From Lachnospiraceae bacterium (GTDB lineage Bacteria; Bacillota; Clostridia; Lachnospirales; Lachnospiraceae), in the NCBI GenBank assembly GCA_900752065.1, contig CAADTT010000068.1, forward strand, positions 1 through 32,086: a DNA stretch of 32,086 nt. Reading direction: 5' to 3'. Positions 20,601-25,302 of the stretch are shown here, in pieces. Both the position numbers and the translations under genes were made by a program. Numbering within the stretch: position 1 is the first letter of the stretch; every line of letters starts with the position of its first letter. The notes beneath the pieces were generated by a model, which did not search any database, was not told the origin of the DNA, and saw nothing but the letters and a program-made list of their open reading frames with translations.

Positions 20601-20945
20601 TCTGTGGCGGAAAATGCTTTTAAGAATTATAAGAAAGCGGCAAGCGCATCCATCGGAAGGTATGTAAGTGTGATAAACAAGAATGCCTTTGCCGGATGTA
20701 CGGGCCTGAAAAAAGTAACAATAAAAGGAAACGGACTGCGGCAGATCAGGAAAAACGCTTTTAAAGGCTGTAAAAAGCTGGCGCAGGTGGTCATTAAGAG
20801 CAAAAACCTTCGCAAAGTAGAAAAATATGCGTTCCGGAACATTCGCAAGAATGCGGTGATCAAAGTTCCGGCGGCAAAGTACAAAAAGTACAGAAAGCTG
20901 TTTGCAGGCAAAGGACTGCCAAAAAACGTAAAATTAAAAAAATAA
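11670..20945 (+). CDS. Giant exported multidomain protein with 328-aa repeats and LRR tail (3091 aa)
   Basis: This is an exported surface or extracellular protein of unknown function. The ATG at 11670 is chosen because AAGGAG lies 5 nt upstream and it gives a clean signal peptide (MRKVFKRL to about ALAAE); an upstream in-frame TTG at 11652 has no such site. By residue: about 40-460, unrecognised beta-rich domain; about 468-560, IPT/TIG-like; about 857-1125, Gly-rich amphipathic strands; about 1409-1850, fibronectin/Ig-like modules; 1852-2835, three 328-aa repeats, each with Ig-like parts and a Listeria-Bacteroides (Flg_new) repeat ending AVYT; 2836 to about 2912, part of a fourth unit; about 2935-3091, BspA-type leucine-rich repeats (NAFAGCTGLKKVTI, NAFKGCKKLAQVVI) and a Lys-rich end. 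No LPXTG or SLH anchor is seen. Probably in one operon with the preceding giant. Confidence 0.87.
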   Translation: MRKVFKRLTAAALAAVLAVTGIPAQALAAETGQTESPEKLELKDDYISVTVSGENGGFRIDTLEGNKLKKSDNNKFLLYPAEDYDTSYTSFSITRTDGTKEEYIFGRDYGFLGMNSSDVALSRQGNSLTAVWSVKDLTIRQTLSLLDESAAQHGMVSVGYTVTTDRDDVADVKMRLMLDTALGYQDYGVYELPDAVGDYTHIRKETLLDNQDGSAFAGSMFAVDDPGAPKVTAYTVNTLKEGEAIKPYQVGFGHWNHLASTVFDFTPDNTLDFTNPYNEAYETADSAYALYYDLGALEQNASAEISTYYGVFSNATVSDEEKVAINFLSLPASMTLNEAKNAYEPQAEGGRPGDVSVKMAIENIAPEALDAMTVVVKTQNQVLPYEDWYQNVPYGEEESFTTVINDYQPGETAQVEAFFQVSPLPSSEYRRFEVLCYDAARGEVLTEAKLLGSRDFYLFCPGTLGEKVAFTSIEPQMVYTEGTKNVYLSGQNFAMLNDPTSYVTYLHSLSGGRDVIVPAKNVVVDAEKNTMYLVVESSLDPGSYQVVFDWNEAGKEDTTSSMLQFLATDKPEYMSPVYGIVTIEKAPDYSDDAPRYRVMAYGDEEAYARDMTDPNNQVLLEFRGNFSLWYDEAGNITEAKAVSLEDVEGKISNTINISNCLDVEAGSVSILVQDPGTDGQVIETNIDGKVYTTNSRTKVWDGVCAISSIENGSVSTLLQYTSDADQTDDLENSVANTNAITLIWPGAASGVQTLAGIMLEFRYCQFGMMALEDGPVSDSTPKRRVIAFGAEMSPDFLVPTNYKWGERRTSTMEAVQLKLAKSNYTAEQLRDVQERYALDQEEWEEAEGGSLALYVHDILFGGGFIGFNASVEVELPSYADGLPGVAGTLGLKIIPMDGWWEVGVAGTADFEVLQMEASLRLKSYNGVPVPDNLYFYLGGITPGVNVDGMGIFWIQGMGGGFDSLYDTLFSSAAVPPLTLMLSGQFALFTLLQARADLNLSMRGFDVSLSDVGFSGINLVDYMGMHTYWYPKLNMKASMSVNILDIIQGGGYLVLEENLKNGKLFWEGFVTASVKTPKIPLIGSITVGSADLGVNAAKIWGALHVLKMDMGVTYYWGGDVDFSFGKYDTPEPTYPVALLSDIPVYTDEESGKVLYMSMGTNAELAAEAEVEPAGRSGKAAETESSIESSVDRMTHTICLGDYTGTSDKALSVLFTADSMEEARALVYGDGYENKGIVLKDENGNAYPLTWLDTEEAAEEQETANALLSYNEETKQASVTISFTEEESYAHTWTLTGGAPSDLALYELKRLAGLDSVTYSGPEDQSMTVNWTGRKLEEIEHLAVYAVDGEDELYTLYETDQADEITGGTASISVPDTLPSGSYTLRVVASSEKNSVNDILDAETKFSYTNPNQPEAPVIGSVGLGGDYSLDAAVTKQAEYDGYMATVYEQKTVDGKQVWTATDFAGQQIKADESGELPDTITVGGRYEATVLTDAEGHVVSQEDAEGRTDITSEKKVFGLEAGKTYCVGVRGYRITADGKNICQSAEVKSEPVIMRAPNPANVTVSALGAIQLTDTVDVAAALDTVNSDTVTIQIASDQQVSGTWYLDGTSGGEWQADGNEILRLGEESGLAEGEHILELRGENAGGDGVHVQYRFRVDVTAPRLQIGGPADGAFFGESVTVTGQSEPGAKIYILKEGVQEKMVAANAAGSFAAEIPMDTSALEQELAVYAEDASGNQSIQYQMKLTNELIGAQDVRLAIYVDGTDCTNQTLPAGAGGALELRAVSGEKSVAIPADSSIGRQVEWSVQAVEGTASLEGQTLATDGQVNGILLAELEQQSAGVVLGGNKPMSSNTYVISLPQDTTGYEVQTEQELVVNDGESFAFTVTLSEGYTATEDFAVEANGVPLTGADGAYVIQNIHAPKNITVKGVADITAPEAEITVRENQWKNFLNDISFGIFYKESQDVTITATDGGSGVDSIEYHLSDTALTLEEVKALPAEAWTVYGSTFSISPDRKCVIYARSTDQAGNTVYVSSDGMILDATAPVVTGIENNGTYYGDQTFQVVEEYLKEIRIDGETADASSGSIEIPADNGTHTIEVADQAGNSITYQITVYKIYTVQFVADDTVIGTKYVNYGNGVSADEFPAIPKKEGYDQMPPRWEPGRLENVMADTTVQAVYTINTYEITLPGDPEGYEIRTDQETTVEHGEDFSFTVGFAEEYAAGEGFAVKANGTELTGENGVYTITGIHDSQTITVEGVADVVSPTAEIAVKENQWKNFLNNISFGLFYKESQDVTITATDGGSGIDSIEYHLSDTALTLEAVKALPAEAWTVYGSTFSISPDRKCVIYARSTDRAGNISYVSSDGMILDGTAPVITGIEDGDVFYGDQTFRAEDEYLKEIRIDGEAAEASGGSVTIPADNGTHTIEVTDQAGNSTVRQVTVYKIYTVQFVADGAVIAERRVNHGSGIPAGQFPEIPEKEGYNQTEPRWEPGSLENVMADTTVQAVYTINTYEITLPQDAEGFHIQTEQDLSVEDGAAFRFTVEFEEEYAAGEDFAVKVNGTALTGENGVYTITGIHDSQTITVEGVADVVSPTAEIAVKENKWKEFLHTISFGIFYKEGQDVTITATDGGTGVDRTEYHLSDTALTLEELKALPAEEWTVYEGTFSISPDRKCVIYARSTDRAGNTVYVSSEGMILDGTAPVITGMEDGDVFYGDQTFRAEDEYLKEIRIDGETAEASGGSITIPADNGTHTIEAVDQAGNSTIRQVTVYKIYKVQFTADGEIIDTKYVNHGSGIPAEQFPAIPEKQGYKDTPPKWDVAELKEVTKDTVVQAVYTPDHYKVTLPGSTEGYVIRPQQGMEVAYGESFRFTVEIAQGYKAGGQFRVYAGDRELTAVDGVYTISNVQGAVEIRVQGVEKTVENKPVIQPPKDGQVFEEGNYYYKVISAKKRTVQVTGVKNTKQTVITVYSQVMLGGQSFKVTSVAENAFKNYKKAASASIGRYVSVINKNAFAGCTGLKKVTIKGNGLRQIRKNAFKGCKKLAQVVIKSKNLRKVEKYAFRNIRKNAVIKVPAAKYKKYRKLFAGKGLPKNVKLKK
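17223..20405 (+). repeat. Three 984-bp in-frame tandem repeats plus a partial fourth
   Basis: Units start at 17223 (TYVISLP), 18207 (TYEITLP) and 19191 (TYEITLP), exactly 984 bp (328 codons) apart. A truncated fourth unit begins at 20175 (HYKVTLP) and fades near 20405. Units 2 and 3 share long near-identical DNA stretches, for example around 18380-18480 and 19364-19464. Units 1 and 2 are near-identical in the segment encoding ATDGGSG through the SPDRKCVIYARSTD region. This points to recent duplication or gene conversion. Confidence 0.92.
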
Positions 20946-20969
20946 AATGGTAAATCCATAAACCGCAGG

Positions 20970-20998
20970 GTATAAAATTCCTTCGTTGACAGATACTA
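20970..20998 (+). promoter_or_regulatory. Possible SigG/SigF-type promoter for spoVT
   Basis: GTATA (20970-20974), then 17 bp, then GATACTA (20992-20998) resembles the forespore pattern (GYATR and CATNHTA). spoVT is SigG-controlled in Bacillus subtilis. No well-spaced SigA promoter was found: TTGACA at 20986-20991 has TATAGT only 24 bp later. Confidence 0.35.
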
Positions 20999-21036
20999 TT
21001 CCCAGAACTGGAATGTATAGTAAACGGAGGAATTTT
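20974..21036 (+). promoter_or_regulatory. Long inverted repeat that would sequester the spoVT ribosome binding site
   Basis: The arms 20974-20987 (AAAATTCCTTCGTT) and 21023-21036 (AACGGAGGAATTTT) match in 13 of 14 positions. An inner stem ACTATTCC/GGAA..TAGT sits in the loop. The right arm contains GGAGG, the ribosome binding site of spoVT. The structure may control translation, bind the AbrB-like SpoVT as a DNA palindrome, or end transcription from the giant-protein operon. Confidence 0.55.
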
Positions 21037-21040
21037 ATTT

Positions 21041-21589
21041 ATGAAAGCGACAGGCATAGTGAGAAGAATAGATGATCTCGGACGTGTGGTGATACCAAAG
21101 GAGATCCGCAGGACACTGCGCATCAAGGAAGGTGCGCCTCTGGAGATCTTTACGGACCGGGAGGGAGAGATCATCCTGAAAAAGTATTCCCCCATCGGGG
21201 AACTGAGCAGCTTTTCGAAGGAGTATGCGGAGGCGCTGGCACAGGCCAGCGGCCATGCGATCTGTATTACGGACAGGGATCAGATCATCGCGGCGGCAGG
21301 AGGAATGAAGAAGGATGCAGTAGGGAAGCCGATCAGCCGTGAACTGGAAAGAGTCATATATGGAAGAGAGCAGGTACTCTCCGCCGGGGATGACAGGAAG
21401 TATGTCAGCGTGACCGGAGAGGAGGGGGAAGAGGAGCTTCCCCAGGTCGTATGCCCCATCCTCTGTGAAGGCGATGCGATAGGGTCTGTAGTGCTGCAGA
21501 GCAAAGACCCCAAGCGCAGGCTCGGAGAGACAGAGCAGATCCTGGCACGCTGTGCCGCCGGATTTATGGGACGGCAGATGGAGCAGTAG
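21041..21589 (+). CDS. spoVT: Stage V sporulation protein T (AbrB-family transcription regulator)
   Basis: SpoVT is a DNA-binding regulator that adjusts SigG-dependent forespore genes in Bacillus subtilis. The 182-aa product has the expected length. Residues 1-50 are an AbrB swapped-hairpin domain (MKATGIVRRIDDLGRVVIPKEIRRTL by position, then LRIKEGAPLEIF). Residues about 55-180 form a GAF-like domain (GHAICITDRDQIIAAAGG, VVCPILCEGDAIGSVV). Its ribosome binding site GGAGG (21026-21030 region) ends 10 nt before the start and is part of a long inverted repeat. Its last 26 bp overlap the 3' end of the oppositely oriented peptidase gene. It marks the organism as a spore former. Confidence 0.95.
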   Translation: MKATGIVRRIDDLGRVVIPKEIRRTLRIKEGAPLEIFTDREGEIILKKYSPIGELSSFSKEYAEALAQASGHAICITDRDQIIAAAGGMKKDAVGKPISRELERVIYGREQVLSAGDDRKYVSVTGEEGEEELPQVVCPILCEGDAIGSVVLQSKDPKRRLGETEQILARCAAGFMGRQMEQ

Positions 21590-22139
21590 GATCATAGAGG
21601 TGGTATTCCTCCAGAGTAAGCCCTGTGAGCGCCAGATAAAAAGCGAGTGAGCGGGTGACATACCGGATATGCCAGGGTTCCCAGGCATATCCGGTGATTT
21701 TTTCTTTTCCCTTAGGATAGCGCAGGATAAAGCCGTGGAGATGGGCATTTCGGGTGATCCATAGACCTTCTGCTGTGGAGGCGAAAGCATCCGTCAGGTC
21801 AAAACCGGCTGCCGCACAGGAAAGATCCAGAGCCAGCCCGGTCTGGTGTTCACTGGCTCCGGGAGGAGCGACATACTGCGGATCGGCGGCGTTTCTGAAA
21901 AGTTCCTCCTGGCGGCTGTAGGGGCGGTAGCCGGAGATGGCTGTCAGAGACATGCCATCCTCTGCGGCATGGGCGAAGAGCTTTTCCGCCGCCCGTGCCG
22001 CCCGCTCCTCCAGCATCCGCTTCGGATCATCCGGCAGGGCGTCAAAAGGAATGGCAGGGCAGACAAGGAAGGGAGGGAGAAATCCCGCCTCCAGACGGTG
22101 CGTTCGGTTTACCAGCATTTCATAGGAAAATACAGACAT
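21564..22139 (-). CDS. VanY/M15-family D,D- or L,D-carboxypeptidase-like protein
   Basis: This is a zinc peptidase of the M15B (VanY) type, which trims the terminal residue of peptidoglycan stem peptides. The family motifs are present: SGYRPYSRQEELF (69-81), ASEHQTGLALDL with zinc ligands His98 and Asp105, and EPWHIRYV with catalytic Glu154 and zinc ligand His157. The 191-aa protein starts MSVFSYEMLVNRTHRL with no signal peptide or transmembrane segment, which is odd for a wall enzyme. It may act in the cytoplasm on precursors, or in the mother cell or forespore given its spoVT neighbour; this is inference. AAAGGGG lies upstream, inside a terminator-like hairpin. The 3' end overlaps spoVT by 26 bp in convergent orientation. 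Confidence 0.85.
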   Translation of the reverse strand: MSVFSYEMLVNRTHRLEAGFLPPFLVCPAIPFDALPDDPKRMLEERAARAAEKLFAHAAEDGMSLTAISGYRPYSRQEELFRNAADPQYVAPPGASEHQTGLALDLSCAAAGFDLTDAFASTAEGLWITRNAHLHGFILRYPKGKEKITGYAWEPWHIRYVTRSLAFYLALTGLTLEEYHLYDPTAPSAVP

Positions 22140-22145
22140 AAAAAT

Positions 22146-22183
22146 CCCCTTTCATAAACGGTATCTCATGCTTATGAAAGGGG
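22146..22183 (-). terminator. Intrinsic terminator after pncB whose 3' arm carries the next gene's ribosome binding site
   Basis: Perfect 12-bp arms CCCCTTTCATAA (22146-22157) and TTATGAAAGGGG (22172-22183) enclose 14 nt. Read on the minus strand, the hairpin begins 8 nt after the pncB stop and is followed by ATTTTT. The final arm AAAGGGG is also the ribosome binding site of the peptidase gene starting at 22139. Confidence 0.8.
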
Positions 22184-22191
22184 AAGAATAT

Positions 22192-23676
22192 TTATGATGG
22201 AATATCCGTTTTCTTTTCCAGCGAATCCATACTCATCTGTTCCAGAAGTTCGGATTTGATCTGATACAGCTTGTCCGAAAGATCTACATAGACAGCCTGG
22301 GGGTTTACAAAACGCTTCGTCTCATCCCAGAGGGTATCCTGCTCTTTCAGGCAGGTCTCGCGGATCTCCATAACGCTGGGCGAGGTGTAGACACATTCAC
22401 CGCCCTGGAAGACAGGGATGAGAAGTTCCCGAAGGGTGTAGCTGCCTGCTTTGATCTTTGTTTTCTTCCAGGTGGCGTTCGGATCAAAAATCATCATATC
22501 CTTCGATTCATCAAAGGTCTCATCAGCGAGACAGATCAGGTCGGCGCGGATTTTTCCGTGTGTTTTGTCATAAATACGGTAGATCGTTTTGTTGCCGGGG
22601 TTTGTAATCTTGCCGATGTTCTCGGAAAGCTTGATCTTCGGAATAAATTCTCCGGTCTTTTCGTCCTGGATGGCTGCCAGCTTGTACACGCCTCCGAAGG
22701 AGGGGCAGTCTTTGGAGGTAATCAGGTTTGTTCCGACGCCCCAGGAGGAGATCTTGCAGCCCTGAAGCTTCAGGCTCTGGATCAGATATTCGTCCAGATC
22801 GCTGGAGGCAGCGATATAGGCGTCCTCAAATCCGGCGGCATCCAGAAGCTTTCTTGCCTGCTTGGACATGTAGGCGAGATCGCCGCTATCCAGACGGATG
22901 CCGTAATGCTTCAGGGGAAGTCCGGCATCCCGCATCTCCTGAAATACCCGGATGGCATTCGGCACGCCGGATTTCAGAGTGTCGTAGGTGTCCACCAGCA
23001 GGCAGCAGGCGTTCGGATAGAGCTTCGCATAGGTGCGGAAAGCCGTGTACTCATCCGGGAAGCTCATGATCCAGCTATGGGCGTGGGTTCCCATGACAGG
23101 CACATCAAAGAGCTGTCCCGTGAGGACATTTGACGTACCTACGCAGCCGCCGATCATGGCAGCGCGGGCGCCGTATACCCCGGCATCCGGCCCCTGGGCG
23201 CGGCGCAGTCCGAACTCCATGATGGCGTCTCCCTGGGCGGCATAGACCACGCGGGCCGCTTTCGTAGCGATCAGGCTCTGATGATTGATGATGGTAAGGA
23301 TGGCAGTCTCTACAAGCTGCGCCTCCATGATCGGCGCCACGACCTTGATCAGAGGCTCCCGGGGGAAGACTACGGTTCCTTCAGGAATCGCATAGATGTC
23401 ACCGGAAAAGCGGAAGCCGCTCAGATATTGAAGAAAATCTTCATCAAAAATATTCAGGCTGCGCAGGTAGGCGATATCCTCCTGGGAGAACCGCAGGTTT
23501 TTGATATAGTCAATGACCTGCTCCAGCCCGGCAGCGATGGCAAACCCGCCGTCGTTGGGATTTCTTCTATAAAAGGCGTCAAAGATTACCGTTTCGTCTG
23601 CATGGCTTTTAAAATAGCCCTGCATCATGGTCAATTCATACAAATCGGTTAATAGTGTCAGATTCATCGTACTCAT
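22192..23676 (-). CDS. pncB: Nicotinate phosphoribosyltransferase
   Basis: This enzyme makes nicotinate mononucleotide from nicotinate and PRPP with ATP, the first step of the Preiss-Handler route to NAD in the cytoplasm. The 494-aa product fits the family length. Characteristic segments are TDLYELTMMQGYF near the N-terminus, FDAFYRRNPNDGGFAIAAG, EFGLRRAQGPDAG, and GTHAHSWIM, which carries the His phosphorylated during the reaction. KHYGIRLDSGDLAYMSKQ and WGVGTNLITS are the later active-site and phosphate-binding parts. Its ATG overlaps the TGA of the upstream transporter gene by 4 bases (ATGA), with AGGAG 5 nt before the start, so the pair is one coupled operon. A strong terminator follows immediately. 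Confidence 0.95.
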   Translation of the reverse strand: MSTMNLTLLTDLYELTMMQGYFKSHADETVIFDAFYRRNPNDGGFAIAAGLEQVIDYIKNLRFSQEDIAYLRSLNIFDEDFLQYLSGFRFSGDIYAIPEGTVVFPREPLIKVVAPIMEAQLVETAILTIINHQSLIATKAARVVYAAQGDAIMEFGLRRAQGPDAGVYGARAAMIGGCVGTSNVLTGQLFDVPVMGTHAHSWIMSFPDEYTAFRTYAKLYPNACCLLVDTYDTLKSGVPNAIRVFQEMRDAGLPLKHYGIRLDSGDLAYMSKQARKLLDAAGFEDAYIAASSDLDEYLIQSLKLQGCKISSWGVGTNLITSKDCPSFGGVYKLAAIQDEKTGEFIPKIKLSENIGKITNPGNKTIYRIYDKTHGKIRADLICLADETFDESKDMMIFDPNATWKKTKIKAGSYTLRELLIPVFQGGECVYTSPSVMEIRETCLKEQDTLWDETKRFVNPQAVYVDLSDKLYQIKSELLEQMSMDSLEKKTDIPS

Positions 23677-24872
23677 AAATTCTCCTCATTTCTTTCAGTA
23701 GAAGCTGAAAAACTTTTTTCTATAGTTATAACACATTGGTACTGTTTATCCAAGTCCGAAATTTTCTCCTGGATCTCCCTGCGCAGCGCCTCCTGTGCTT
23801 TCTTATCATAGCTGTAAGGAACTACGAGGTCGAATATCAGGTTTACCTGATTTTCACCGCCTACCATGCGGAAGTCATGTATGGACAGATGAGGATCGAT
23901 GGAAAAAATCAGGGCATGGATCTCATTTCGGACGTCTGCTACTTGTCCCTCTCCGGTCTCCAGAGGATCCATGTGGATGACAAGGATCAGCCCGAGCGCC
24001 CCGCCTACTTCGCGCTCGATGCGGTCTATGGTTTCATGGACTGCCACAATGTCCGCAGTCCGGGGAACTTCGGCATGGATCGACGCCATGCTGCGGCCGG
24101 GACCATAGTTGTGGACGATCAGGTCGTGGGTGCCGAGGATGCCGTCGTAGTCCTCCACCATCCGGGTGATCCTGGCACAGAGCTCCGGGTCGGGGGCCGC
24201 ACCGATCAGAGGTTCCAGTGTGTCCTTTGCAATGCCGATGCCTGCCCAGATGACGAGAAGCGCTACCAGGATTCCCACGAGCCCGTCGATGTTCAGGCGG
24301 GTAAAATGGAAAACCAGGATCGAAAGGATCGTTACGGAGGTGGTGACGGCATCTCCCGAGGCATCGGCGGCGGTGGCGAGCATCACCTGGGAGCCGATAC
24401 GGTTCCCCAGCTTCCGGTTAAAAGCGCCCATCCACAGCTTCACGCCGATGGACAGGACGAGGATGAGCAGGGAGACGGGCTGAAAATTCAGCGCCTCCGG
24501 GTGCAGGATCTTGCCGATGGATTCCTTAAAGAAAGAGAAGCCCACCTCAATGACCAGAAAAGCCACGATCAGGGCGGCGATGTACTCGATCCGCCCGTGT
24601 CCGAAGGGATGTTCCTGATCGGCGGGTTTTTCCGCGAGCTTGACACCGATCAGACCGATGACGGAAGAGCCGGCATCGGAGAGATTGTTGAAGGCGTCGG
24701 CTGTGACGGAGACGCTGTGCAGGGCGGTCCCGATAATAAATTTTGCGGCAAAAAGAAATCCATTGCACAAAATACCCACAAGGCTGGCGAGCACACCGTA
24801 GGCTGTCCGCACGGAAAGGCTGTCCGTCTGCTCATAATCTTTTATAAAATGCTTTACCAGAAAATCAGTCAT
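23673..24872 (-). CDS. Cation diffusion facilitator family transporter
   Basis: This is a membrane antiporter exporting a divalent metal in exchange for protons. The 399-aa product has about six transmembrane helices (about 25-215) and a cytoplasmic ferredoxin-like domain at about 215-380. The metal site reads Asn62-x3-Asp66 in helix 2 (ADAFNNLSDAGS) and Asp170-x3-Asp174 in helix 5 (ADASGDAVTT). HPFGHGR at 88-94 follows helix 2. The Asn/Asp plus Asp/Asp set resembles manganese-type members more than the His/Asp set of zinc transporters, so manganese is the favoured substrate, by inference. AAAGGAG lies 7 nt upstream. First gene of a two-gene operon with pncB; no functional link between the two is obvious. 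Confidence 0.9.
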   Translation of the reverse strand: MTDFLVKHFIKDYEQTDSLSVRTAYGVLASLVGILCNGFLFAAKFIIGTALHSVSVTADAFNNLSDAGSSVIGLIGVKLAEKPADQEHPFGHGRIEYIAALIVAFLVIEVGFSFFKESIGKILHPEALNFQPVSLLILVLSIGVKLWMGAFNRKLGNRIGSQVMLATAADASGDAVTTSVTILSILVFHFTRLNIDGLVGILVALLVIWAGIGIAKDTLEPLIGAAPDPELCARITRMVEDYDGILGTHDLIVHNYGPGRSMASIHAEVPRTADIVAVHETIDRIEREVGGALGLILVIHMDPLETGEGQVADVRNEIHALIFSIDPHLSIHDFRMVGGENQVNLIFDLVVPYSYDKKAQEALRREIQEKISDLDKQYQCVITIEKSFSASTERNEENL

Positions 24873-24913
24873 AGAAATCTCCTTTGTACAAAACGTTCTT
24901 ATCTGTATCTGAG

Positions 24914-24942
24914 ATTATACTCCATATCGCTGAGAATGTGCA
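24914..24942 (-). promoter_or_regulatory. SigA-type promoter for the transporter-pncB operon
   Basis: On the minus strand, TGCACA (24937-24942) is followed after 17 bp by a perfect TATAAT (24914-24919), about 42 bp upstream of the transporter start. The -35 is weak, matching four of six bases. Confidence 0.6.
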
Positions 24943-25082
24943 GAAAAAATTTGGGTTTTAACGCTTGTGTTGGTTATTTTTGCGGTACTGTCTTACATAG
25001 ACAATCATTATAAAAAGAAATAGCATCCCGCCCTGAGAAATCAACTACCCTTTTGTTATCTTCAGGATAATTAAAATAGTCA
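24943..25082. other. Intergenic stretch with no recognised feature
   Basis: AT-rich sequence between the leftward transporter promoter and the rightward promoter at 25083. No credible coding frame, RNA or repeat was seen here. Confidence 0.5.
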
Positions 25083-25111
25083 TTGACATATTTTTAGGTG
25101 AGATGTACTAT
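25083..25111 (+). promoter_or_regulatory. SigA-type promoter of the leader RNA / PBECR4-like gene
   Basis: TTGACA (25083-25088), a 17-bp spacer and TACTAT (25106-25111). Transcription should start near 25118. The first 160 nt of this transcript are non-coding and end in a strong terminator. Confidence 0.65.
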
Positions 25112-25117
25112 TATATT

Positions 25118-25282
25118 AAAGACAGGCAACTGGAGTGTCTGCCAAACGTTGAAGTAGGGCGTTGTGCCAGAGAGCAGTGCCTTATGAGTTTTATAAGGGT
25201 TTGACATTTACCACAATCTGGCTAGAAACCATGGGTTTCAAAAGAAAATGTTGGGGGCTCTGCTTTTGCAGAGCCTTTCTTA
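25118..25282 (+). ncRNA. Putative structured non-coding RNA upstream of a nuclease-like gene
   Basis: About 160 nt lie between a good promoter and a strong intrinsic terminator with no convincing ORF. Elements that could pair: AGACA (25120-25124) with TGTCT (25136-25140); CCTTAT (25180-25185) with ATAAGG (25193-25198); GAAACC (25225-25230) with GGTTTC (25234-25239); ACATTT (25204-25209) with AAATGT (25246-25251). Also TTGTG (25162-25166) matches CACAA (25212-25216), and the adjacent CCAGA (25167-25171) matches TCTGG (25217-25221); in this order they can only be alternatives or a pseudoknot. No known riboswitch or RNA family was recognised. It may be a free small RNA, an RNA antitoxin or an attenuating leader. 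Confidence 0.45.
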
Positions 25283-25288
25283 ATTTTT
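25256..25288 (+). terminator. Intrinsic terminator between leader RNA and PBECR4-like gene
   Basis: GGCTCTGC (25256-25263), loop TTTT, GCAGAGCC (25268-25275): a perfect 8-bp GC-rich stem followed by TTTCTTAATTTTT. It ends just before the AGGAGG ribosome binding site (25289-25294), so the downstream gene is expressed only by read-through or antitermination from this promoter. Confidence 0.85.
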
Positions 25289-25302
25289 AGGAGGAATGCC
25301 TG

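Noticed and set aside
23736..25013. 425-codon open frame on the plus strand
   Set aside because: Antisense to the cation diffusion facilitator, which has clear family motifs; the antisense product is Asp/Gly/Gln-rich with no domain pattern.
25118..25282. Known riboswitch or T-box in the leader
   Set aside because: No T-box sequence, no purine, TPP, SAM, glycine, guanidine or ZTP core could be matched by eye, and the downstream gene is not a metabolic or transport gene.
25118..25282. Classical type III antitoxin tandem repeats
   Set aside because: No short tandem repeat array is present, so the locus cannot be called a standard type III system.
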